A model generated the notes under the pieces. It was not told the origin of the DNA. It saw only the letters and a program-made list of their open reading frames with translations, and searched no databases. Positions 15,411 through 22,361 of a stretch of 22,361 nucleotides of DNA are shown one piece after another. Source of the stretch: JBOHRN01 sp050732775 (GTDB lineage: Bacteria; Gemmatimonadota; Gemmatimonadetes; Longimicrobiales; Longimicrobiaceae). Positions within the stretch are counted from its first letter, which is position 1. Each line of letters opens with the position of its first letter. The position numbers were made by a program, and so were the translations under genes. The stretch is from the NCBI GenBank assembly GCA_050732775.1, contig JBOHRN010000050.1, positions 1 through 22,361 of the forward strand, read 5' to 3'.

Positions 15411-16949
15411 TTACCGCCGCTGCATGCGCGCCAGCACCCACTCCACGAAGAGCCGCGTGGGCGCCCCCGTGCTCCCCTTGATCTGGTACGAGAGCTTGCC
15501 ATCACCGTAGGCAGTTCCCGCGATGTCGAGGTGGGCCCACGGGTAGTCGGTGAACTCGCGCAGGAACCAACCGGCGGTGATGGTGCCCGCGGCCCGGCCG
15601 CCCACGTTCTTGAGATCGGCGTAGTCGGACTTGAGCTGCTCCCTCTCCTCCCTCAGCATGGGCAGCCGCCACGCCCTTTCTCCCGCCGCCTCGCCCGCCC
15701 GCTCGACCTCCTCCAGCAGCGCGTCGTCGCTGCCCATCAGCCCGGAGGCGTGGTGCCCCAGGGCGATCACGCACGAGCCGGTGAGGGTGGCCGCGTCGAT
15801 CACCGCCGCCGGCTTGAAGCGGCGGGCGTACGAGAGCGCGTCGGCCAGGATGAGCCGTCCCTCGGCGTCGGTGTTGATGACCTCCACCGTCTTACCCAGG
15901 TGGGTTTTGATCACGTCGCCGGGCTTGAGGGCCGACCCCGAGAGGAGATTCTCGCTGGAGGGGACGATAGCCACCACGTTGACCTCGAGCTTCAGTTCGC
16001 CGATGGCCCGCATGGCGCCGAACACGGCCGCTCCGCCGGACATGTCGAACTTCATCTCCTCCATGCCCTGGGCCGGTTTGATGGAGATGCCGCCGGCGTC
16101 GAAGGTCAGCCCCTTTCCGACCAGTACCAGAGGCTGCTCGCGGCGCTTGCCGCCTCGGTGCTCGAGCACTATCAACTTGGGCTCCTGGTCCGAGCCCAGG
16201 GATACCGCCAAGAGGGCGTGCATCCCCTCCCGCTCGAGCTCCCCACGCCCCAATACCGTGGCCTTCATGCCGTGCTCTTTGGCGATCCGCCGGGCGGTGT
16301 CGGCCAGGTAGCCCGGCGTGGCCACGTTGCCGGGAAGGTTCCCCAGGGTGCGCGCCAACGTCTCGCCCCTGGCCACGGCGGTCCCGGTGCTGACGCCGGC
16401 CTCGATCCGCTTCGCCTTTTCCCTCTCCTTTTCGAGAATGGTGTAAGCGGTGACGTGGAAGGGGGGTTCGTCGTCGGAATCGGGGTCGTATTCGGGTGGT
16501 TCCGAACGCATCTCGTCGAAGCGGTACGCTCCCAGCACGGCGCCCTCGGCGGTAGACTGTGCCGCCCGCTCAGGGTCGATCCCAGAGGCGCCCGTGCCAG
16601 CGTGGTGGAGGATCGAAGCCACGCTGGAGACACGTAACCGGGCGGCCTCCTTGACCGCCGTTCCAGCCGCCAGCCGCAGCCGTTCCGGGTCTAGCTCCGA
16701 GCGCTTGCCCAGACCGACCAGGAGAACCCGTTCGGCCCCGAGCTCCCCATCTTGCGGATAGAGCACGAGCGCCTCCCCCTGCTTGCCCCGGAAGTCGCCG
16801 CGCTCCAGCAGATGCGAAACACGCCCGCCCATCTTCTTGTCTACCTTGGCGGCCGGACCCGAGAGCCGGTCTCCGTCCTGGAACAGCTTGATGGCCAGGA
16901 GAGGGGTCGCGAACTCTGTGCAGTCCGCGCGCTTTACGGTCACTTTCAT
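15411..16949 (-). CDS. pepA: Leucyl aminopeptidase (M17 family)
   Basis: PepA is a hexameric two-metal aminopeptidase that removes N-terminal residues from peptides in the cytosol; some relatives also bind DNA in site-specific recombination. The 512-residue protein has an N-terminal regulatory domain (about 1-170) and the catalytic domain. The metal and active-site residues are visible in VGKGLTFDAGGISIKP (Lys279, Asp284, Lys291), KFDMSGG (Asp302) and the signature NTDAEGRLILADAL (Asp361, Glu363, Arg365). The C-terminal LDIAGTA and GSTGAPTRLFVEW motifs are also present. The ATG immediately follows the icd stop (TAAATG), with a GGAG nine bases upstream. Confidence 0.95.
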   Translation of the reverse strand: MKVTVKRADCTEFATPLLAIKLFQDGDRLSGPAAKVDKKMGGRVSHLLERGDFRGKQGEALVLYPQDGELGAERVLLVGLGKRSELDPERLRLAAGTAVKEAARLRVSSVASILHHAGTGASGIDPERAAQSTAEGAVLGAYRFDEMRSEPPEYDPDSDDEPPFHVTAYTILEKEREKAKRIEAGVSTGTAVARGETLARTLGNLPGNVATPGYLADTARRIAKEHGMKATVLGRGELEREGMHALLAVSLGSDQEPKLIVLEHRGGKRREQPLVLVGKGLTFDAGGISIKPAQGMEEMKFDMSGGAAVFGAMRAIGELKLEVNVVAIVPSSENLLSGSALKPGDVIKTHLGKTVEVINTDAEGRLILADALSYARRFKPAAVIDAATLTGSCVIALGHHASGLMGSDDALLEEVERAGEAAGERAWRLPMLREEREQLKSDYADLKNVGGRAAGTITAGWFLREFTDYPWAHLDIAGTAYGDGKLSYQIKGSTGAPTRLFVEWVLARMQRR

Positions 16950-18275
<1,326 letters not shown>

Positions 18276-18372
18276 AGCGGTTCGTTCAACGGTCGCGGTC
18301 CACTTCCGGGGCGAGGGCGTGCCCGGTTGCGGGAAAAACGGGGGCCGGCCGCCAGAGCTCGTAACCAGGGAA

Positions 18373-18381
18373 CGTATAGCA
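18373..18381 (-). promoter_or_regulatory. Candidate extended -10 promoter for icd
   Basis: The minus strand reads TGCTATACG, an extended -10 element (TG one base before a TATACG hexamer), in the 116-base gap between gltA and icd. No good -35 is visible, as is allowed for this promoter type. It would give a leader of about 90 bases. The icd gene may also be read from gltA. Confidence 0.3.
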
Positions 18382-18391
18382 GCCGCCCTCC

Positions 18392-19525
18392 CTACCGTTC
18401 GTCGATCGGCTCCACTTTCCGGTCCTTCGGCCCGGTGTATTCGGCGCGCGGACGGATCAGCCGGTTGTCGGCGTACTGCTCGAACAGGTGGGCCGTCCAC
18501 CCAGCCACGCGCGACATGGCGAAGATGGTGGTGAAGAAGTCCTGCTCGACGCCCAGCGTAGTGTAAACCGACGCCGAGAAGAAGTCCACGTTGGGGTAGA
18601 TCGGCTTGCCCTGCTTCTCCATCTCCTCCCCCATCACCGTGCGGACTCGGTCGGAGAGGTCGAGCCACCTGGCGCCGCCGCTCTCTTGCATGATCTCCTT
18701 CGCCAGCTCGCGCAGCACTATGGCGCGGGGGTCGGTGGTCTTATACACCCGGTGGCCGAAGCCCATCACGCGCTTGTCGCTCCCCAGCGCCTCGCGGACC
18801 CACTCCCGGGGTTCCTGGCCGCTGGCGTCGATCTCCTTGAGCATATCCATGACGCGGGAGTTGGCGCCGCCGTGAGCGGGACCCTTGAGAGTGCCGATAG
18901 CGGAGGTAACGGCCGAATACATATCGGCGACCGTGCCCGCAGTGACCCGCGCCGAAAAAGTAGAGGCGTTCATGCCGTGTTCGGCGTGCAGCACCAGAGC
19001 CGCGTCCATGGTGCGCACCCGCAAGTCGCTCGCTTCCTCTCCGTTCAGCATGTAGAGGAAGTTGCCGGCCGTGCCGAGCCCGTCCTTGGGCGCCACCGGT
19101 TCCTCACCGCGCCGGATACGGGCGTAGGCGGCGATTATGGTGGGGATCTTGGCGGTTATGCGCAGGGCCATCCGCCTGAGCGCTTGCTCATCCAAAGACT
19201 CGGACTCGGCGTCGTACATGGCCAGGGCCGAGACCCCGGTGCGCAGCGCGGCCATGGGGTGGGCGTCGTCCGGAAAGCCCCTCAGGAGGTCCGTGAGCCC
19301 GTCCGGGATAGAGCGCTCGGCCGCGAGGGCCTGCAGTAACTCAGCGAGCTGGGAACGATCGGGCAAATCGCCGTGCCAGAGGAGGTGGATCACCTCTTCA
19401 AAAGTCGTGTGGCGCGCCAGGTCCTCGATTTCGTACCCCCGGTAGACCAGCTCGCCGGCCTGCCCGTCGATGTAGCAGATCTTGCTCTCCCCGATAACCA
19501 CTCCCTCGAGCCCGCGATTCGACAT
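18392..19525 (-). CDS. gltA: Citrate synthase (short bacterial type)
   Basis: Citrate synthase condenses oxaloacetate and acetyl-CoA, the first step of the TCA cycle. The 377-residue protein is the short, dimeric type like Bacillus CitZ, lacking the N-terminal extension of the NADH-inhibited enterobacterial enzyme. The catalytic triad is visible: His218 in GPAHGGAN, His258 in GFGHRVYK and Asp314 in NVDFFSASVY. The HAEHGMNAST motif lies near 180. Short citrate synthases and 2-methylcitrate synthases are hard to separate by eye, and the adjacent icd favours citrate synthase. The ATG at 19525 gives the canonical N-terminus and has AGGGGA about ten bases upstream. An upstream in-frame extension is not supported. 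Confidence 0.93.
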   Translation of the reverse strand: MSNRGLEGVVIGESKICYIDGQAGELVYRGYEIEDLARHTTFEEVIHLLWHGDLPDRSQLAELLQALAAERSIPDGLTDLLRGFPDDAHPMAALRTGVSALAMYDAESESLDEQALRRMALRITAKIPTIIAAYARIRRGEEPVAPKDGLGTAGNFLYMLNGEEASDLRVRTMDAALVLHAEHGMNASTFSARVTAGTVADMYSAVTSAIGTLKGPAHGGANSRVMDMLKEIDASGQEPREWVREALGSDKRVMGFGHRVYKTTDPRAIVLRELAKEIMQESGGARWLDLSDRVRTVMGEEMEKQGKPIYPNVDFFSASVYTTLGVEQDFFTTIFAMSRVAGWTAHLFEQYADNRLIRPRAEYTGPKDRKVEPIDER

Positions 19526-19610
19526 GTCCGGTTCCCCTGAGCTGTTGAAAGAAATGGAAGATAAAATCCGAGTCGACCGCCGCACCTTCCGTACCGGCCC
19601 GGGTCCCGGA

Positions 19611-19639
19611 ATGGTAGCGGACGCGCTCCTGCAGTGCAA
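19611..19639 (-). promoter_or_regulatory. Candidate promoter for gltA
   Basis: Minus-strand TTGCAC (19634-19639) and TACCAT (19611-19616) are separated by an ideal 17 bases in the 162-base divergent space between gltA and the sigma-factor gene. The -10 matches four of six bases and the -35 three. The expected leader is about 80 bases. I found no convincing promoter for the divergent sigma gene. Confidence 0.4.
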
Positions 19640-19687
19640 GCCGCGGGCGCTGTTCCGCCGGGGAAATGGGGGATACCTTGCGCGTTC

Positions 19688-20212
19688 GTGGCCACCCAAA
19701 CTGACGGAGAGATCGTCCGGCTCGTCCTCTCGGGCGAGCGGGAGGCGTACGGCGTGCTGGTGGCTCGCTACCAGGCGGTCCTATACCGGCACGCCGTGGG
19801 CATGGTGCGCTCGCCGGACACGGCCGAGGACATGGTCCAGGAGAGCTTCGTGCGCGGCTTCCGCGAACTGAGGCGCTGCCGCGAGCCGGACCGTTTCGGG
19901 TCCTGGATCTTCCGTGTTCTTCGTAACCGTTGCCTGGACTACCTCAAGGACAAGCGAAGAAGGAACGTCTCTCTCGAGGAAGAGCTTACGGCTACCGCTA
20001 ACCCGCCCGCGGCCGAGGGAGTGTTGGAAAGGGAGCGCATCCACCGCGCCCTGCACAACCTGCCTCCCGACCAGCGCGAGGCTTTCCTGCTCAAGCACGT
20101 CGAGGGGTACGGCTACCAGGAGATGTCTGGTCTGCTGGGGGCCTCGGTGAGCGCCCTCAAAATGCGCGTGATGCGGGCCCGCGAAGCGCTGCGGGAGGCC
20201 CTGTCCGAGTAG
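19688..20212 (+). CDS. ECF-type RNA polymerase sigma factor
   Basis: This 174-residue sigma70-family protein is the only plus-strand protein gene in the window. It has region 2 at about 17-90, with EREAYGVLVARYQ, the core-binding DTAEDMVQESFVRGF and the promoter-melting FGSWIFRVLRNRCLDYLK. A short linker follows, then region 4 at about 115-170 (LHNLPPDQREAFLLKHVEGYGYQEMSGLLG and ALKMRVMRAREALRE). There is no extra C-terminal domain, and no anti-sigma gene follows because the next feature is a convergent tRNA. The GTG at 19688 begins the homologous part; the Shine-Dalgarno is weak. It is transcribed divergently from gltA. Its signal and regulon cannot be deduced here. Confidence 0.88.
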   Translation: MATQTDGEIVRLVLSGEREAYGVLVARYQAVLYRHAVGMVRSPDTAEDMVQESFVRGFRELRRCREPDRFGSWIFRVLRNRCLDYLKDKRRRNVSLEEELTATANPPAAEGVLERERIHRALHNLPPDQREAFLLKHVEGYGYQEMSGLLGASVSALKMRVMRAREALREALSE

Positions 20213-20295
20213 TGCCGGGGAGGGGACTCGAACCCCTAAGGGCTTGCGCCCGGCGGATTTTGAGTCCGCTGCGTTTGCCATTTCGCCACCTGGGC
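20213..20295 (-). tRNA. tRNA-Leu (anticodon CAA), with mismatched acceptor stem
   Basis: This 83-base class II tRNA has anticodon stem GCGGA/TCCGC with loop CTCAAAA (anticodon CAA at 20260-20262), D-stem GCG/CGC and a long variable arm GGGC-GCAA-GCCC typical of leucine. The T-arm is a perfect AGGGG/CCCCT around TTCGAGT. The discriminator base is A and the 3' CCA is not encoded. The acceptor stem is odd: 5' GCCCAGG faces 3' CCCCGGC, giving C4:C69 and A5:C68 mismatches. Its last base is immediately next to the stop codon of the converging sigma-factor gene. It lies about 30 bases after the gene downstream of floA, so it may be part of that transcript. Confidence 0.88.
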
Positions 20296-20304
20296 AGGGC
20301 ACGG

Positions 20305-20333
20305 AATTTAGCGGTGAGCCGGGCCTTATTCCA
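20305..20333 (-). promoter_or_regulatory. Weak candidate promoter for tRNA-Leu
   Basis: Minus-strand TGGAAT (20328-20333) and TAAATT (20305-20310) are separated by 17 bases, ending nine bases before the tRNA. The hexamers match consensus at only three and four positions, and the -35 lies over the stop codon of the preceding gene. Read-through from the floA operon is equally possible. Confidence 0.2.
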
Positions 20334-20925
20334 GTGCTTTGGGCTTGCCGAGAATGGTCTGCAGCAAGACAGCGTTTCGCAGTTGATCCCGCCCGACCAG
20401 AACTGGTCTGCGCAGTCGCCTCTCAGAGGACACGACAGGCGCAACAGTGTGCTGGACTTTCTGGTGAAACGCTACGTGGCGCGCGCGCGGCTCGGGGACA
20501 GTCTCCATCGAGACGACGATGGGCTCCTCGCGGCGCGGCAGCTCTTCCAGAGAATCTGCTTCTTCGAACGTGCGCCAACGCCTGTCAACGTCGACATCCT
20601 CGCGGACGAATTCTTCGTCGTCAGGCGTTTCTTCCGACTCTACATCAGGCGCCGGCGCTGGTTGCGGTGCGGGCCGCGGGCGCGGCTGACCGGTGAGGAC
20701 TTCCCACAACTCGTCGGGCAGCATTGTTGCGGCGGACGCGTCTTCGGTTTGCCTCCGTGCAGGCGGAGTCGGCAACTGCGCACGCTGCTGTGTGGTGGGC
20801 GGCCGCATCTCGGCCGGAGGCTGCTGCTGCGGAGGAGGCCTCTGCTGCTTGCGGCGAATCTGCTCGATGATGGGACCCAACACGAAGACGAGCGCAAAGA
20901 TGATGAAGCCGAAAAGATCATCCAT
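20326..20925 (-). CDS. Membrane-anchored low-complexity protein downstream of floA
   Basis: This is a 199-residue protein with one N-terminal membrane helix (about 3-22), a Gln/Pro-rich stretch (about 24-60) and an acidic, probably disordered middle (about 85-130, rich in Pro, Glu and Asp). It ends in a more conserved-looking segment with RDQLRNAVLLQTILGKPKAL. It is likely anchored in the inner membrane with most of the chain in the cytosol. Short C-terminal helices of this type recur in proteins encoded beside flotillin or other membrane genes, but I cannot name the family. It starts 40 bases after the floA stop and is probably co-transcribed with it. Base composition is lower in GC than the genes to its left. 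Confidence 0.65.
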   Translation of the reverse strand: MDDLFGFIIFALVFVLGPIIEQIRRKQQRPPPQQQPPAEMRPPTTQQRAQLPTPPARRQTEDASAATMLPDELWEVLTGQPRPRPAPQPAPAPDVESEETPDDEEFVREDVDVDRRWRTFEEADSLEELPRREEPIVVSMETVPEPRARHVAFHQKVQHTVAPVVSSERRLRRPVLVGRDQLRNAVLLQTILGKPKALE

Positions 20926-20965
20926 GGCAGTCAGCCCACGTCGTCGAGCGCGCGCCCTTCATGCG

Positions 20966-21958
20966 TCAGGCTGGCTCGGAGCGCGACGAGCCGTCATCCC
21001 CACCGGCAATCGCATTTCTCATGTGTGTGTCTGCAGACATGTTCTGCCAGCGAGCGTAATCCATTACCCCCAGGTTGCCGGAACGAAAGGCTTCGGATAG
21101 GGCCAGGGGTACCTGCGCTTCGGCGCGTACGACTTCCGCGCGCATCTCCTGCACGCGTGCTTTCATTTCCTGCTCCTGTGCTACGGCCATTGCGCGGCGC
21201 TCCTCGGCCTTGGCCTGAGCAATGCGCTTGTCGGCCTCCGCCTGGTCAGTCTGCAGCTCGGCGCCGATGTTCTTGCCCACGTCGACGTCTGCGATGTCGA
21301 TGGAGAGAATCTCGAACGCGGTTCCCGCATCGAGCCCCTTGGCCAGCACGGTCTTGGAAATATTGTCGGGATTCGAGAGTACCGCCTTGTGTGATTCCGA
21401 CGAGCCGATGGTCGAAACAATGCCTTCTCCGACGCGCGCCAGAATCGTGTCTTCGCCCGCGCCACCAACCAGTCGATTGATGTTGGCGCGAATGGTGACA
21501 CGCGCCGTAGCAATCAACTGAATGCCGTCCTTGGCCATGGCCGCAACGCGCGGCGTATCGATGACCTTGGGATTGACTGAAACTTTGACCGCCTCGAGCA
21601 CATCGCGTCCGGCCAGGTCAATGGCGGCGGCCTGTTCGAAACTGAGGCCGAGGTTGGCCTTGTCAGCGCTGATCAAGGCACGCACAACACGGTCAACGTG
21701 GCCGCCGGCCAGATAGTGCGTCTCAAGTTGCCGCGTGCTCAGGCCGAGCCCGGCCCGCACCGCAGTGATCAAGGGCCGCACCACGTTTTGAGGTGTGACC
21801 TTGCGCAAACGCATGCCGATCAGGTCGAAAATGCCAACCGGGACGCCGGCTGAAACTGCTTCGATCCAGAGGCGTACGGGCACGGCCCACAGCATGAACA
21901 GCAGGAAGAGCACCAGGATCGCGACGAGGATGGGCGCGCCCAGCAACAGGTTCTCCAT
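20966..21958 (-). CDS. floA: Flotillin-like protein FloA
   Basis: FloA is a bacterial flotillin that sits in the inner membrane, forms functional microdomains and affects membrane fluidity and protein secretion. The 330-residue protein matches Bacillus FloA (YqfA) closely from memory. It has an N-terminal membrane segment (about 6-27), FDLIGMRLRKV near 44-54, the SPFH-like core with HYLAGGHVDRVVRALI, AIDLAGRDVLEAVKVSVNPKVI, NRLVGGAGEDTI and ARVGEGIVSTIGSS, and then the Ala/Glu-rich coiled-coil region LQTDQAEADKRIAQAKAEER. The family length is about 330 residues, so it is complete. An nfeD-like gene immediately precedes it, the usual partner. Confidence 0.95.
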   Translation of the reverse strand: MENLLLGAPILVAILVLFLLFMLWAVPVRLWIEAVSAGVPVGIFDLIGMRLRKVTPQNVVRPLITAVRAGLGLSTRQLETHYLAGGHVDRVVRALISADKANLGLSFEQAAAIDLAGRDVLEAVKVSVNPKVIDTPRVAAMAKDGIQLIATARVTIRANINRLVGGAGEDTILARVGEGIVSTIGSSESHKAVLSNPDNISKTVLAKGLDAGTAFEILSIDIADVDVGKNIGAELQTDQAEADKRIAQAKAEERRAMAVAQEQEMKARVQEMRAEVVRAEAQVPLALSEAFRSGNLGVMDYARWQNMSADTHMRNAIAGGDDGSSRSEPA

Positions 21959-21993
21959 CGACTAGCTCACTTTTGTTGAAGGAGTGGTTCGAA

Positions 21994-22361
21994 TCAGGCC
22001 ACGGTTTTCTTTACGATATGTCGATAGCCCTCCGAGCGCACAACTTTGACGCTGCTACCTGCGCTGATCCATTCGCCATCGGTTACGACGTCGAGCCGCT
22101 CTTCGCCAAACTGGGCGGCACCGGAGGGGCGGAGATCCGTCAGTGCGATGCCGGTCGAACCGACCAGTTCCGGACGTGTGGCAGCGCTGATGTACCCTGT
22201 TTCCCGGTTGAACACTTCGCCCAGCACGAGGCCCGACCTGGTGAACCGTCCGCTCTTGGGCAAGGTGCGCAGAATCGCCCAGGCACCAACCAGCACTACC
22301 AGGATCGCAATCGAAAGTATGGCTCCAGCCATGCCGTAATCCGCAGGGGTTGAAAGAGAGC
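21994..22361 (-). CDS. NfeD-family membrane protein, 3' part (runs off right edge)
   Basis: NfeD proteins are membrane proteins encoded next to flotillins or stomatins, with a soluble OB-fold domain at the C-terminus. The visible part has a hydrophobic helix (about 18 residues, ILSIAILVVLVGAWAIL) and then the OB domain with LVGSTGIALTDLRPSGAAQFGEERLDVV and GSSVKVVRSEGYR. An ATG at 22332 could start a 112-residue protein, but the frame stays open to the window edge. The residues before it (STPADYGMAG) look like the usual sequence ahead of the last helices in longer NfeD proteins. I therefore call it a fragment whose N-terminus lies outside the window. It is 35 bases before floA. Confidence 0.85.
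   Translation of the reverse strand, partial: SLSTPADYGMAGAILSIAILVVLVGAWAILRTLPKSGRFTRSGLVLGEVFNRETGYISAATRPELVGSTGIALTDLRPSGAAQFGEERLDVVTDGEWISAGSSVKVVRSEGYRHIVKKTVA

Noticed and set aside
18310..18360. Possible terminator between gltA and icd (GGCCGGCC followed by a run of T on the minus strand)
   Set aside because: The palindrome has no loop and the T run is interrupted and too short to call a terminator.
19660..19690. GGAAA and CGTT resembling an ECF autoregulatory promoter before the sigma gene
   Set aside because: The start site would fall inside the coding region just after the GTG, so it could not express the gene as annotated.
20296..22361. Genomic island or integrated element at the tRNA-Leu
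   Set aside because: The lower-GC side carries housekeeping-type genes (nfeD, floA), and no integrase, att repeat or phage gene is visible. The composition change is reported instead as a junction of unknown cause.

Overview
The window is about 22.4 kb of dense, GC-rich bacterial DNA, almost all of it core metabolism and information processing. Every protein gene except one is on the minus strand. The organism is a Gram-negative (diderm) bacterium: there is an outer-membrane beta-barrel with a TonB-plug-like domain and a second secreted protein whose mature N-terminus looks like an outer-membrane receptor. About a third of the genes appear to start with GTG. The gene order recalls Gemmatimonadota, but that is a guess from memory and not a demonstrated assignment. 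I see no CRISPR array, insertion sequence, prophage or phage-defence locus, and no gene-free stretch longer than about 165 bases.

Layout, right to left in the direction of transcription. (1) 22361-20213: the 3' end of an NfeD-like gene, floA (bacterial flotillin), a membrane-anchored low-complexity protein, and tRNA-Leu(CAA). This block has clearly lower GC (hand-counted 60-base samples 52-63%) than the rest (72-77% in samples). (2) 19688-20212, plus strand: a lone ECF-type sigma factor converging on the tRNA with no spacer. (3) 19525-13423: gltA, icd, pepA and a TonB-plug-like outer-membrane barrel, with candidate promoters before gltA and icd. (4) 13319-1411: a long co-directional array, gmk, rpoZ, coaBC, type-4 uracil-DNA glycosylase, dnaB, radA, ispD, a low-molecular-weight protein phosphatase, aroE, comF, gap, pgk, tpiA, secG. 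It starts at a good sigma70-like promoter just in front of gmk, and most neighbours overlap or nearly abut. (5) 1335-195: two uncharacterised genes, one a helical protein with an internal duplication and one a small membrane protein. (6) 103-1: the signal peptide of a secreted protein that runs off the left edge.

How the genes work together: block 4 gathers nucleotide supply (Gmk), an RNA polymerase subunit, CoA synthesis, replicative helicase and repair factors (DnaB, RadA, UDG, ComF), isoprenoid and shikimate steps (IspD, AroE), the lower glycolytic triad (Gap, Pgk, TpiA) and protein export (SecG). Block 3 supplies the entry steps of the TCA cycle. Block 1 is a membrane-organisation module (NfeD and flotillin).

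I did not find a convincing new system. The most notable signal is at the tRNA-Leu. Its two acceptor-stem halves do not match at two positions, and the base composition changes at the same place, which suggests a recombination or assembly junction. Secondary points are a CoaBC whose decarboxylase cysteine position reads as tryptophan, a 15+15 perfect palindrome inside coaBC, a phosphatase with the arginine-phosphatase-type P-loop, an almost leaderless gmk transcript, and a duplicated-repeat protein beside secG.
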